21,886 bases of DNA from Gp7-AA10 sp035636095 (lineage in GTDB: Bacteria > Acidobacteriota > Thermoanaerobaculia > Gp7-AA8), in contig DASPZU010000041.1 in the NCBI GenBank assembly GCA_035636095.1, positions 1-21,886 of the forward strand, given 5' to 3'. Made by a program: the position numbers and the translations under genes. Below are positions 9,838 through 17,074 of this stretch, piece after piece (the stretch's first letter is position 1; each line of letters begins with the position of its first letter). The notes below the pieces were generated by a model. That model saw only the letters and a list, made by a program, of their open reading frames with translations. It had not been told where the DNA came from and did not search any database.

Positions 9838-10857
9838 TTAACGGCGGGCGCCGTATTGCTTGTCGTAGTACTCCTTGAACTCCGCGCTCCGCTCTTTGAT
9901 GGCGCGCCACCACGGCTGATGATCGACGTACCACTGCACCGTGCGGCGTAGGGCGTCGTCGAAATTCGCGTCGCATTTGAATCCGAGGCGCTCCAGCTTT
10001 TTGGTGTCGAGCGAATAGCGGCGATCGTGACCCTGACGATCGGCGACGGGCTTGATCAGCGATTCCGGCTTCTCGAGAATCTCGAGGATCTTGCGCGTGA
10101 TGTCGCGATTCTCCTTCTCGTTCCCTCCGCCGATATTGTAGACCTCGGAGTTCTCACCGTGGTCGATGAGGAAATCGATGGCGGCGCAGTGGTCTTCGAC
10201 GAAGAGCCAGTCTCGAATATTTTTTCCATCGCCATAAAGCGGCAGCGGGAGGTCGTCGATGGCGTTGGTGACGAAGAGCGGGATCAGCTTCTCGGGATAT
10301 TGCCAGGGACCGAAATTGTTCGATGCTCGCGTGATGATGATCGGCAGCCCGTACGTCTGGGCGTAGGCATACGCCATGCGATCGCCGCCGGCCTTCGATG
10401 CCGAGTATGGATTGCGCGGGCTGAGCGAATCGGTCTCCTTGAAGGAGCCGCGATCGATCGAGCCGTAGACCTCGTCGGTCGAGATCTGTACGAAACGCTT
10501 CAACTTCGGCGAATGCTTGCGCGCTTCTTCCAGCAGCACCAGCACACCGTGGATGTCGGTGTGGATAAACGACCCCGCTTCCATCAGCGAGCGATCGACG
10601 TGCGTCTCGGCCGCGAAGTTGACGACCACGTCGACTCCGCTGCCATACCCTTCAGCGACGTCGGCCGGGTTGGTGATATCGCCGTGGATGAATCGGTAGT
10701 TCTTCTTTCCTTCGTATTCCGCGAGGTTTTCACGGATTCCGGCATAGGTCAGCTTGTCGAGATTGACGACCTCGGCCCCCTGGCCGTACTTGCCAAAGAG
10801 AAAGCGGATGAAATTCGATCCGATGAAGCCGGCCCCGCCGGTGACCAGATAACGCAT
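9838..10857 (-). CDS. rfbB: dTDP-glucose 4,6-dehydratase
   Basis: A 339-residue extended short-chain dehydrogenase of typical length. It converts dTDP-glucose to dTDP-4-keto-6-deoxyglucose, the precursor of rhamnose and other deoxysugars for surface glycans. The NAD site is TGGAGFIGSN (residues 6-15). The catalytic set is Thr127-Asp128-Glu129 (STDEVYG) with Tyr151 and Lys155 (YSASK). NNFGPWQYPEKLIP and the GDGKNIRDWLFVEDH region are characteristic of RfbB/RmlB. No rfbA, rfbC or rfbD is nearby. Its first eight codons and upstream 27 bp occur again at 12499-12551, where they start the peptidase gene. Confidence 0.96.
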   Translation of the reverse strand: MRYLVTGGAGFIGSNFIRFLFGKYGQGAEVVNLDKLTYAGIRENLAEYEGKKNYRFIHGDITNPADVAEGYGSGVDVVVNFAAETHVDRSLMEAGSFIHTDIHGVLVLLEEARKHSPKLKRFVQISTDEVYGSIDRGSFKETDSLSPRNPYSASKAGGDRMAYAYAQTYGLPIIITRASNNFGPWQYPEKLIPLFVTNAIDDLPLPLYGDGKNIRDWLFVEDHCAAIDFLIDHGENSEVYNIGGGNEKENRDITRKILEILEKPESLIKPVADRQGHDRRYSLDTKKLERLGFKCDANFDDALRRTVQWYVDHQPWWRAIKERSAEFKEYYDKQYGARR

Positions 10858-10884
10858 GCCGTCTGAGTTTATCCTGAGCCGTGA
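10832..10884. repeat. Direct repeat R1, copy A (rfbB start junction)
   Basis: This 53-bp stretch is identical to 12499-12551 (offset 1667). It covers the first eight rfbB codons and 27 bp upstream. The next bases, GTGAGCTGCT here against GTGAACTACT in copy B, differ at two positions (10885 and 10888). Those bases correspond to the first codons of the methyltransferase, which are used only in copy B. Confidence 0.95.
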
Positions 10885-10895
10885 GCTGCTTACGA

Positions 10896-12524
10896 TCAGT
10901 CGCCGGCGTTGGTGGCGAGAATCGTCACAATCGTGTGTTTTAACTTGGGATTCGTAACGCTTTCCAGCGCATGACGCAGATGATCCTTGGCTTGGGCTTT
11001 CGCGCCAGATTGGAGCAGATTAAGCCCTCGAACGTATTCGCCAAAAGTCAGGTTTTCCTGCGACTCGTTGAGGAAGCGGTCAATGCCCGCTGGCCTCACG
11101 ACTCTCGCAATGATCGATCGGGCGAGATTGTCCCGGCCGGCAATTTCGTACAAAAGAACGAGATCAACGGCGATGTCGAGCCGAGAAGGAGCGAATTGGA
11201 AGCTTTTTTCGAGGGCCTTCATGCCGATCTGCGGATCTTCGCCGGGGAAGCTGTACGTTTGGCCGAGAATCGCCATCGCGTTTGGATCATTTGGTGCCAT
11301 TCGGACTGCACGATTAGCTAGATCCCTGGCAAACGCGATCGACTCCGACGTGACTTTTTCGCCATCCCGAGCTCTCTTTTGGAGTTCCGCGACGCGCTGT
11401 GCACCGTACAAGACGAGCGGCCGATGATCATTTCCGGCCGCGTCAACTGCCCTCATGCAGAGCTTCTCGCCCTCGCCACAGCGATCGTGTGCGCACTGAA
11501 ACACACCAAGATCAGCAAGGGCGAAAGCATTGCGCGGGTTGATCTCGACGGCCTGCCGAAGAAAAACGTCTGCGCCCTCGCGCGGGTCGGTGTGAAGAAG
11601 CAGATCGCCGAGAACGGTAAGAACTTCGTCGCGCGCCATCTGCGCCGGCTCGGGAACGTTCGCAAGGCCAGTTTGTGAAAGCGTGTATGTCGTCGCGTTA
11701 TAGCGGCCGCGCTGGAGATAACTGTTCAGTTCTCCCTGGACGGTTTGCATCGTCGTCCCGAACGCCCGCTCGAATGCTTCCACGACCGGTTCGCCTTGAT
11801 CGAGGAGCGAAAGGAACTGACCGAGGGCGGCGCCGCGTTTGGGATTTCCAATCAAAAGGTAGTGCGCGAACAACCATGACTCGCCATAGAACTGCTCCAT
11901 GATTGGATCGCTCGATTTGTACTTCCACGGATCGAAAGTGAGCAGCGCCGACAGTGGCATCAAACCCTTCTCCTGCAGGAAAGTGAGATGCACCTTGTTA
12001 GGCAGCCCGACACGAACAGAGTTTGAACCGCCGCCAGGAGAAAAAGTCCCATAAAACTCGCCGAGACCCTCATCGAGCCAGTGGGGAACTCCGACCACTG
12101 TATTGCGAACGAAATAGTGCGTTAGCTCGTGATAGATCACTTCGTCGACTCCCGAATCCGCAGGAAGGAGGATGCGATTCGCATCAGAGTTTTCGACGAA
12201 GATGCCTTGAACCGCCTTTCGATTTTTACCGACGGCCGCCTCGCGAAAAGGGGCAAACGAGGCTTCATTTCGAAATGCGTAGACGTAAGTCGGAACAGCG
12301 GAGCGCGTTTCAAGCTTCGAGACTTCCGCCAGAGTCTGACGGAGTCGCAACAGATCCTCAGCAACACGCCGAACCTGTCGATCAGGTGCGTTGCTGAAAA
12401 TCAGAAAGTTCTCGAACTCCGTCTTTGTCCATCGCTCATTCGTCCGGGGAAGCTCGACTGCAGCAAGAAACGCAGGGATTGCAAAAATCACCGCGGCAGC
12501 CCCGCCGGTGACCAGATAACGCAT
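10896..12524 (-). CDS. Secreted HExxH metallopeptidase-like protein with probable TPR region
   Basis: A 542-residue protein. The N-terminus has a hydrophobic segment (AAVIFAIPAFLAAVEL, about residues 9-24) that could act as a signal peptide. The zinc site is HELTH (His132, Glu133, His136), with a downstream acidic ligand in WLDEG (Glu152). This is the gluzincin pattern seen in DUF1570-type peptidases. From about residue 280 on, helical repeats (e.g. PRNAFALADLGVFQCA, APNDPNAMAILGQTYSF) suggest TPRs. The first eight codons are copied from rfbB, so both the start codon and the leader come from the R1 duplication. Its base composition is visibly less GC-rich than its neighbours, which fits transfer. 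The substrate is unknown. It is divergent from the methyltransferase gene. Confidence 0.85.
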   Translation of the reverse strand: MRYLVTGGAAAVIFAIPAFLAAVELPRTNERWTKTEFENFLIFSNAPDRQVRRVAEDLLRLRQTLAEVSKLETRSAVPTYVYAFRNEASFAPFREAAVGKNRKAVQGIFVENSDANRILLPADSGVDEVIYHELTHYFVRNTVVGVPHWLDEGLGEFYGTFSPGGGSNSVRVGLPNKVHLTFLQEKGLMPLSALLTFDPWKYKSSDPIMEQFYGESWLFAHYLLIGNPKRGAALGQFLSLLDQGEPVVEAFERAFGTTMQTVQGELNSYLQRGRYNATTYTLSQTGLANVPEPAQMARDEVLTVLGDLLLHTDPREGADVFLRQAVEINPRNAFALADLGVFQCAHDRCGEGEKLCMRAVDAAGNDHRPLVLYGAQRVAELQKRARDGEKVTSESIAFARDLANRAVRMAPNDPNAMAILGQTYSFPGEDPQIGMKALEKSFQFAPSRLDIAVDLVLLYEIAGRDNLARSIIARVVRPAGIDRFLNESQENLTFGEYVRGLNLLQSGAKAQAKDHLRHALESVTNPKLKHTIVTILATNAGD

Positions 12525-12551
12525 GCCGTCTGAGTTTATCCTGAGCCGTGA
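12499..12551. repeat. Direct repeat R1, copy B (start of peptidase and methyltransferase)
   Basis: Identical to 10832-10884. Here the rfbB-derived half supplies ATG and codons 2-8 of the peptidase gene (12524 downward), and the other end supplies the GTG start of the methyltransferase (12548). Every part of this copy is in use. Confidence 0.95.
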
Positions 12552-13336
12552 ACTACTGGGATGACGTCAGCCGCCACGTCGATTACGACCAGATCTGGAT
12601 GGCGCATCCGCTGGTGCGCGCCGCGATCAACCGGCGCGTGAGCGGCGATCCTCATGTCTGGCCCGTGGCCGCTCTGAAGCGACGACTGGGAAAAACAATC
12701 GGCCCGGTTCTCAGCATCGGCTGCGGCCTGGGCGGCCTGGAACGGTCGCTGGTCGAAGAGCAGATCTCGTACGACGTCACCGGCATCGACGTCAGCGAAA
12801 CGGCGCTGGAGGAGGCGCGCCGTGCGGCAGGCTCGATGCCCATCCGATACATCGCGGCCGACGCGCGAGACTTTCTTCGCGAGAAATCGTTCGACGCGAT
12901 CTTCTTCCATCAATCGATGCACCACTTCGATTGCCTTGACGCGCTGATGGATCTGGTCGCCCGCTCGCTGAGACCAGGCGGGTTTCTCTGGTACGACGAA
13001 TACGTCGGCCCCTCGCGCAACGAATGGAATTTGTGGAAGTTGCTGCCGGCAAACATCGCCTATTACCGGTTGCCCTCAGCGATGCGACGGCCGCATCTGA
13101 TTCGCGCGCCGATCAACCGCGAAGATCCGACCGAGGCCATCGCGTCCAGCAAGATCATGGCGGCGACCGAGCGGCGATTTCGCATCGTCGATCGCCGCGA
13201 TTACGGCGGAGGCCTCCTCGCCATCCTCTATCCGAACCTGCGCACGAAGCCTGACCATTGGATCGCGCGGCTGATCGAATGGGACGCGCGACGACCGAGT
13301 TTCTACACCATCGTGATCGCCGAGCCGCGTCAGTAA
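12548..13336 (+). CDS. SAM-dependent class I methyltransferase
   Basis: A 262-residue protein. Motif I is VLSIGCGLGGLE (residues 54-65), the acidic residue closing the SAM ribose site is Asp81 (TGIDVSE), and the post-motif region has FDAIFFHQSMHHF and SLRPGGFLWYDEY. This is a Methyltransf_11/25-type fold; the substrate cannot be read. Nearness to rfbB suggests glycan modification, a weak inference. The start is GTG 12548 within repeat R1 copy B, with no good Shine-Dalgarno. Its last codons (AEPRQ, stop) lie in repeat R2 copy A. The gene therefore sits exactly between two inserted segments, and its original neighbours appear to have been rfbB and coxD. Confidence 0.9.
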   Translation: MNYWDDVSRHVDYDQIWMAHPLVRAAINRRVSGDPHVWPVAALKRRLGKTIGPVLSIGCGLGGLERSLVEEQISYDVTGIDVSETALEEARRAAGSMPIRYIAADARDFLREKSFDAIFFHQSMHHFDCLDALMDLVARSLRPGGFLWYDEYVGPSRNEWNLWKLLPANIAYYRLPSAMRRPHLIRAPINREDPTEAIASSKIMAATERRFRIVDRRDYGGGLLAILYPNLRTKPDHWIARLIEWDARRPSFYTIVIAEPRQ

Positions 13337-13365
13337 ATCGCCCAGAAGCGCGTCAGGTAGTCGGC
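13318..13365. repeat. Direct repeat R2, copy A (methyltransferase end plus coxD remnant)
   Basis: This 48-bp stretch matches 14305-14352 at 46 positions (offset 987), with mismatches at 13346 and 13348. It holds the last six methyltransferase codons. On the minus strand it holds the last ten codons of coxD as DYLTRFWAIY plus stop. The true coxD reads DYLTRYWAIY, so this copy has one Tyr-to-Phe and one silent change. Confidence 0.92.
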
Positions 13366-13475
13366 TCGAGGTGGGCGAAACCGGGGCAGCGCAGGCCTTC
13401 ACAGGAGCGTAGGCGACGTAGACGCCGCCGATGGCACCGAAGAGGACGCTGACGAAGAGATAGATCGCGCGCGGC
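13366..13475 (-). other. Possible gene fragment encoding a membrane segment
   Basis: On the minus strand, from just after a TAG at 13477-13475, one frame reads IYLFVSVLFGAIGGVYVAY, then APVKAC. It is strongly hydrophobic with mostly C-ending codons, like real genes here, but it has no start codon and no downstream protein-like sequence. It may be the end of a lost gene brought in with the insert, or chance. Confidence 0.25.
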
Positions 13476-13503
13476 TATAATCGCCCGAAACTCGGCGAAG
13501 GAG
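13476..13503 (+). promoter_or_regulatory. Likely -10 box and ribosome-binding site of the secreted-protein gene
   Basis: TATAAT at 13476-13481 is a consensus -10 box. A clear -35 box at normal spacing is not visible. GAAGGAG at 13497-13503 touches the ATG at 13504 but lies six bases before the ATG at 13510, which decides the start in favour of 13510. This signal set lies inside the R2-flanked insert, so the insert appears to bring its own promoter. Confidence 0.6.
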
Positions 13504-13509
13504 ATGACG

Positions 13510-14193
13510 ATGCATTGCAGTCGATGGCTGGCGGCCGCCGCGGCGGCCCTGATCGTGGTTTATGCGGGCGCGGCGGAAACGAAGAAGCCGCTGAAGGCGG
13601 CGGGCTCTATTGAACTCACCGATCCGACCGGCGACGTGCAACCGATTCACACCTCCGACAATGTCGACTATCCCGGCTTCGACATCGTGAAGCTCTCCGT
13701 GAAGAGCGACGGGAAGCAGATCGCGGTCGTGGCCACGCTGAAGGACCCTCCGGGAGTCTTCGCCAGCGATGTCGTCGAGCTCTACTTCGACACCGACAAC
13801 AACGCGAAGAGCGGCGCGAAAATCACCTATCCGGACATCGGCGGGTTCGAATACAAAGGCCAGTTGAACGCGTGCGTCGACTACGCGGACGGAAGCAGCG
13901 CCTGCGCGGGCGGCTCGAAGGCCAAACCGAAGGCGCACTGGGCGGCGGTCAACCTCTCCCGCTACAAAGGCAAGAGCGAGTACGACAAGGACACCATCGT
14001 CGACCGGATGGGCTTCCCGGGGACGAAAGCGTCATCCAAAGCGCCGATCACGGGCAACGTCGTTCAGGGCTCGTTCGACTACCAGGACCTCAAAGTCAAA
14101 TCGGGCCAGACGATCCGGTTGCTCCTCAAGGAGGCCCATGGCAACGACGCGGACGACGGCTTCTTCCCCCCGATCCTGCTCACGTTGAAGTAG
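13510..14193 (+). CDS. Small secreted protein of unknown function
   Basis: A 227-residue protein. A signal peptide covers about residues 1-22 (MHCSRWLAAAAAALIVVYAG, cleaved near AGAA-ETKK). The mature part looks beta-rich, with DIVKLSVKSDGKQIAVVATL, VVELYFDTDNNAKSG and GFEYKGQLNACVDYADG. The FDTDNNxxSG motif recalls Ca- or sugar-binding DOMON/CBM9-like sandwiches, but this is only a resemblance. Two Cys (in NACVDY and SACAGG) could form a disulfide. An ATG at 13504 is also in frame, but the ribosome-binding site touches it. The gene and its promoter are enclosed by the R2 direct repeats, so it is probably a recent insertion between the methyltransferase and coxD. The 111 bp after its stop contain nothing recognisable. 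Confidence 0.8.
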   Translation: MHCSRWLAAAAAALIVVYAGAAETKKPLKAAGSIELTDPTGDVQPIHTSDNVDYPGFDIVKLSVKSDGKQIAVVATLKDPPGVFASDVVELYFDTDNNAKSGAKITYPDIGGFEYKGQLNACVDYADGSSACAGGSKAKPKAHWAAVNLSRYKGKSEYDKDTIVDRMGFPGTKASSKAPITGNVVQGSFDYQDLKVKSGQTIRLLLKEAHGNDADDGFFPPILLTLK

Positions 14194-14304
14194 TCCGCGC
14201 CAGCACCGGCTACGTGCGCTGTTTCATTTCGCGAATTTTCGTTTGGAGACACATCGCCGCGGCGCTGTTGCGACGGAAACCTCGTGCACCCGTTATCCCT
14301 CGTC

Positions 14305-14352
14305 CGCCGAGCCGCGTCAGTAAATCGCCCAGTATCGCGTCAGGTAGTCGGC
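14305..14352. repeat. Direct repeat R2, copy B (coxD end plus methyltransferase remnant)
   Basis: Partner of 13318-13365. It carries the functional end of coxD (DYLTRYWAIY, stop at 14319-14317) and, on the plus strand, a copy of the methyltransferase ending (AEPRQ, stop) that has no gene upstream of it. Confidence 0.92.
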
Positions 14353-14625
14353 GAAGGTCAGCACGAACAGCACGCCCAGCCAGACGAACGATGCGATGAC
14401 GACCACCCACGTCAGTCGCGTGGAGTAGATCAGGTGCATGAAGAAGAGAATGACCAGCGTCGCCTTCGTCGTTGCGATCACCAGAGCGATGGGCGTATTC
14501 ATCCAGCCGAGATCGATGGTCGAGGCGAACCAGGTCAGCAGCGTCCCGGCGGCGAGCGCAAGGAATACGAAGATGTAGGTGCTCAACGGCGCGATGTGAT
14601 GCGGTGCTTCGTGTTCGTCAGCCAT
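14317..14625 (-). CDS. coxD: caa3-type cytochrome c oxidase subunit IV
   Basis: A 102-residue protein with three membrane spans, about residues 15-35, 43-63 and 71-93, matching the prokaryotic COX IV family (KATLVILFFMHLIYSTRLTW is typical). It is an accessory subunit of the inner-membrane oxidase. A TTG at 14637 would add four residues, but ATG 14625 is preferred; it overlaps the coxC stop by 8 bp. It is the last gene of the respiratory operon. Its final codons are duplicated 987 bp downstream. Confidence 0.9.
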   Translation of the reverse strand: MADEHEAPHHIAPLSTYIFVFLALAAGTLLTWFASTIDLGWMNTPIALVIATTKATLVILFFMHLIYSTRLTWVVVIASFVWLGVLFVLTFADYLTRYWAIY

Positions 14626-15310
14626 GGTGCACCCCAAAATGCGGAATCAGATAGAGGAACGGGAAGAGGAAGATCCAGACGATGTCGACGAAGTGCCAGT
14701 AGAGTCCCATCACTTCGACCGGACCGTAGTAGTCAGGGCCGAAGTGACCGCGCCACGCGCGCCAGATGAACCACAGGAGCAGTCCCACGCCAATCACCAT
14801 GTGCAGCGCGTGCAATCCGGTCAGGCCCCAGTAAAAGACCATGAAGAGCTGGACCTTCGGCGCGAGTGCCGGCACTTCGTTCCATGTGAAGTGGACGCCG
14901 GGGAAGAGGCCCTCATGGAAGTGCCTGGTGTACTCGTACGCCTTCACGCCCAGGAAGACGCTGCCGAAGAAGAGCGTACCGATCAGCATGGCGACCGTGC
15001 CGCGCCGGCTGCCGAGCTGCGCGTTGCGCACCGCCAACGCCATGGTGAGCGAGCTGATGATGAGGACGATGGTGTTGATGCCGCCGGCGAGCGTGTTTTG
15101 CTGCTGGCCGCCGATGGCCCACGCGTCCGGATAGATCGTTCGGTAAATCCAGTACGCGCACAACACACCGCCGAAGAACAGAATCTCGGTCGACAGAAAC
15201 ATCCACATGCCGAGAATCGACGCTTCGTGCTGCTGCCCGAGGTCCTCGAACTGATGCTGGAGGAAGGGGTGGTGGACGTGTTCGTCGTCGTCGTGCGCTA
15301 ATGCCGTCAT
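14618..15310 (-). CDS. coxC: Cytochrome c oxidase subunit III
   Basis: A 230-residue protein with about five membrane spans. The LGMWMFLSTEILFFGGVLCAYW segment (split here for length: LGMWMFLSTE, ILFFGGVLCAYW) and GLTGLHALHMVIG are classic COX3 features. It helps stabilise the catalytic subunit in the membrane. The start is ATG 15310; GGGGG at 15315-15319, at the edge of the heptamer array, is the only ribosome-binding-site candidate. The array separates it from coxA by about 100 bp. The charged N-terminus (ALAHDDDEHVHHPFLQHQFE) is His-rich. Confidence 0.95.
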   Translation of the reverse strand: MTALAHDDDEHVHHPFLQHQFEDLGQQHEASILGMWMFLSTEILFFGGVLCAYWIYRTIYPDAWAIGGQQQNTLAGGINTIVLIISSLTMALAVRNAQLGSRRGTVAMLIGTLFFGSVFLGVKAYEYTRHFHEGLFPGVHFTWNEVPALAPKVQLFMVFYWGLTGLHALHMVIGVGLLLWFIWRAWRGHFGPDYYGPVEVMGLYWHFVDIVWIFLFPFLYLIPHFGVHHG

Positions 15311-15319
15311 CGCGCCCCC

Positions 15320-15420
15320 ATGAAGGCAGAAGGCAGAAGGCAGAAAGCAGAAGGACGAAAAATCATCGTCAACATCGCACTTCCGCCTTCTGCCTTCTGC
15401 CTTCCGCCTTCTGCCTTCAT
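15320..15420. repeat. Inverted array of the GAAGGCA heptamer between coxA and coxC
   Basis: A 101-bp element. It is bounded by perfect inverted ends, ATGAAGGCAG (15320-15329) and CTGCCTTCAT (15411-15420). Between them are tandem GAAGGCA units (15322-15354), a ~26-bp AT-richer centre, and tandem TGCCTTC units (from 15381). The coxA TGA lies inside the right end. On the minus strand the centre contains an ATG (15375-15373) opening a 22-codon ORF that ends in TGA overlapping the coxC ATG. Confidence 0.9.
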
Positions 15421-17072
15421 ACGTTCTGCGTTTCTCCCATCGCCTTCAGCATCGCGGGATAGTCGTAAGCCTCCCAGGTGACCACCGGGGTCTCGTGGAA
15501 GTTGTCCTTCGGCGGAGGCGAGTTGGTGGTCCATTCGAGCCCGACCGCGCCCCACGGATTGACGCCCGCCTTCTTTCCGAATCGCAACGACCAGAGCAGA
15601 TAGACGAGCGGAAGAGCGTATCCGAGCGCGAGGATGGACGCGCCGGCGGTCGACATCACGTTGAGCACCTGAAACTCCGGCGCATAGGCGTGATAGCGCC
15701 GCGGCATCCCCACGTATCCGAGGATGAACTGCGGGAAGAACGTGAGATTGAATCCCGCAAACACGAGCAGCGCGCTCAGCCTCGCCCACCATTCGGGGTA
15801 CATTCGCCCGGTGATCTTCGGCCACCAGTAGTGGATCCCGGCGAAGTAGGCCATCACCGCGCCGCCGACCATGATGTAGTGGAAGTGCGCGACCACGAAG
15901 TAGGTATCGGTGACGTGCACGTCGAGTCCGAGCGCGGCCAGAAAGAGTCCCGTGACTCCGCCCATCGTGAACAGTCCGATGAATCCGAGGATGTAGAGCA
16001 TCGGCGTCTGCCAGGAGACCGATCCCTTGTAGAGCGTGGCCGTCCAGTTGAAAACTTTGATCGCCGACGGCACCGCCACGAAGTAGCTGAGGAACGAGAA
16101 GATCATGGCCGAGTACACCGAGATGCCGGCCACGAACATGTGGTGCGCCCACACCAGGAATCCGAGAAACGCGATGGCCAGCGAAGAAAACGCCACGAAT
16201 TTGTAGCCGAAGATCTTCTTGCGCGTGAACGCCGCCACCACCTCGCTGGCCACGCCCATGGCCGGGAGAATCATGATGTACACGGCGGGATGGGAGTAGA
16301 ACCAGAACATGTGCTGGTAGAGGAGCGGATCTCCGCCTAACGCCGGATCGAAGATGCCGACGTGGACCACGCGCTCGATCATCAGCATCACCAGCGTGAT
16401 CGCGAGCACCGGCGTGGCCAGCAACTGCACCAGGCTGGTCGCGTACATGGCCCATACGAACAACGGCAGGCGGAACCACGTCAGGCCCGGCGCGCGCATG
16501 CGATGGATCGTGACGATGAAATTGAGTCCGGTGAGAATCGACGAGAAGCCGACGATGAATGCGCCGAAGGTCGTCCCCAGCACATGCATGTTCGAGTACT
16601 GCGTCGAGAAAGGTGTGTAAAACGTCCAGCCCGTGTCCACGCCGCCGAGGATGATCACCAGCAGGCCGAAGAACGCGCCGATCATGTAGAGGTACCAGCT
16701 CAGAAGATTGATCTTCGGAAAGGCGAGATCTTTTGCGCCCAGCTGGATGGGCAGGATGAAATTCCCCAGCACCGCCGGAATGGACGGGATGAGGAAAAAG
16801 AAAATCATGATGATGCCGTGCAGCGTGAAGAATTTGTTGTAGGTGTCGCTGGTGAGCAGATCGCCTTCCGGCGTCAGCAGCTCCAGCCGCATCATCATCG
16901 CGAAGAAGCCGCCTAGGATGAACATGATCGAGATCGAGAACATGTAGAGGATCCCGATCCTCTTGTGGTCCTTCGTCAGCAGCCACGAAAGCGCGCCGTA
17001 ATCGACATTCAGGTAATTGCGCGTCTTGGCGGGCTCGAGGAATTGGACGTCGTGATAGGTAACTGAGGTCAT
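15417..17072 (-). CDS. coxA: Cytochrome c oxidase subunit I, A2-type (caa3)
   Basis: A 551-residue catalytic subunit that reduces O2 to water and pumps protons. Heme a ligands are His85 (TLHGIIMIF) and His398; the heme a3 ligand is His396 (VAHFHY). CuB ligands are His261 and the pair His310-His311 (WAHHMF), with Tyr265 as the cross-linked Tyr. Helix VI reads FWFYSHPAVY. The YS motif before His261, with no Glu in HPxVY, is the A2-type signature seen in Thermus and Rhodothermus caa3 enzymes. ATG 17072 is preceded by AAGGG at 17083-17079 with 6-nt spacing. That ribosome-binding site comes from the outer arm of the palindrome ending coxB. The stop lies in the heptamer array. Confidence 0.97.
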   Translation of the reverse strand: MTSVTYHDVQFLEPAKTRNYLNVDYGALSWLLTKDHKRIGILYMFSISIMFILGGFFAMMMRLELLTPEGDLLTSDTYNKFFTLHGIIMIFFFLIPSIPAVLGNFILPIQLGAKDLAFPKINLLSWYLYMIGAFFGLLVIILGGVDTGWTFYTPFSTQYSNMHVLGTTFGAFIVGFSSILTGLNFIVTIHRMRAPGLTWFRLPLFVWAMYATSLVQLLATPVLAITLVMLMIERVVHVGIFDPALGGDPLLYQHMFWFYSHPAVYIMILPAMGVASEVVAAFTRKKIFGYKFVAFSSLAIAFLGFLVWAHHMFVAGISVYSAMIFSFLSYFVAVPSAIKVFNWTATLYKGSVSWQTPMLYILGFIGLFTMGGVTGLFLAALGLDVHVTDTYFVVAHFHYIMVGGAVMAYFAGIHYWWPKITGRMYPEWWARLSALLVFAGFNLTFFPQFILGYVGMPRRYHAYAPEFQVLNVMSTAGASILALGYALPLVYLLWSLRFGKKAGVNPWGAVGLEWTTNSPPPKDNFHETPVVTWEAYDYPAMLKAMGETQNV

Positions 17073-17074
17073 GC

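Noticed and set aside
9245..9976. Minus-strand ORF (243 codons) spanning the rfbB end and the broken gene
   Set aside because: It is in a different frame from both supported genes and its product is Arg-rich. It does not rescue the interrupted gene, whose two halves already share one frame.
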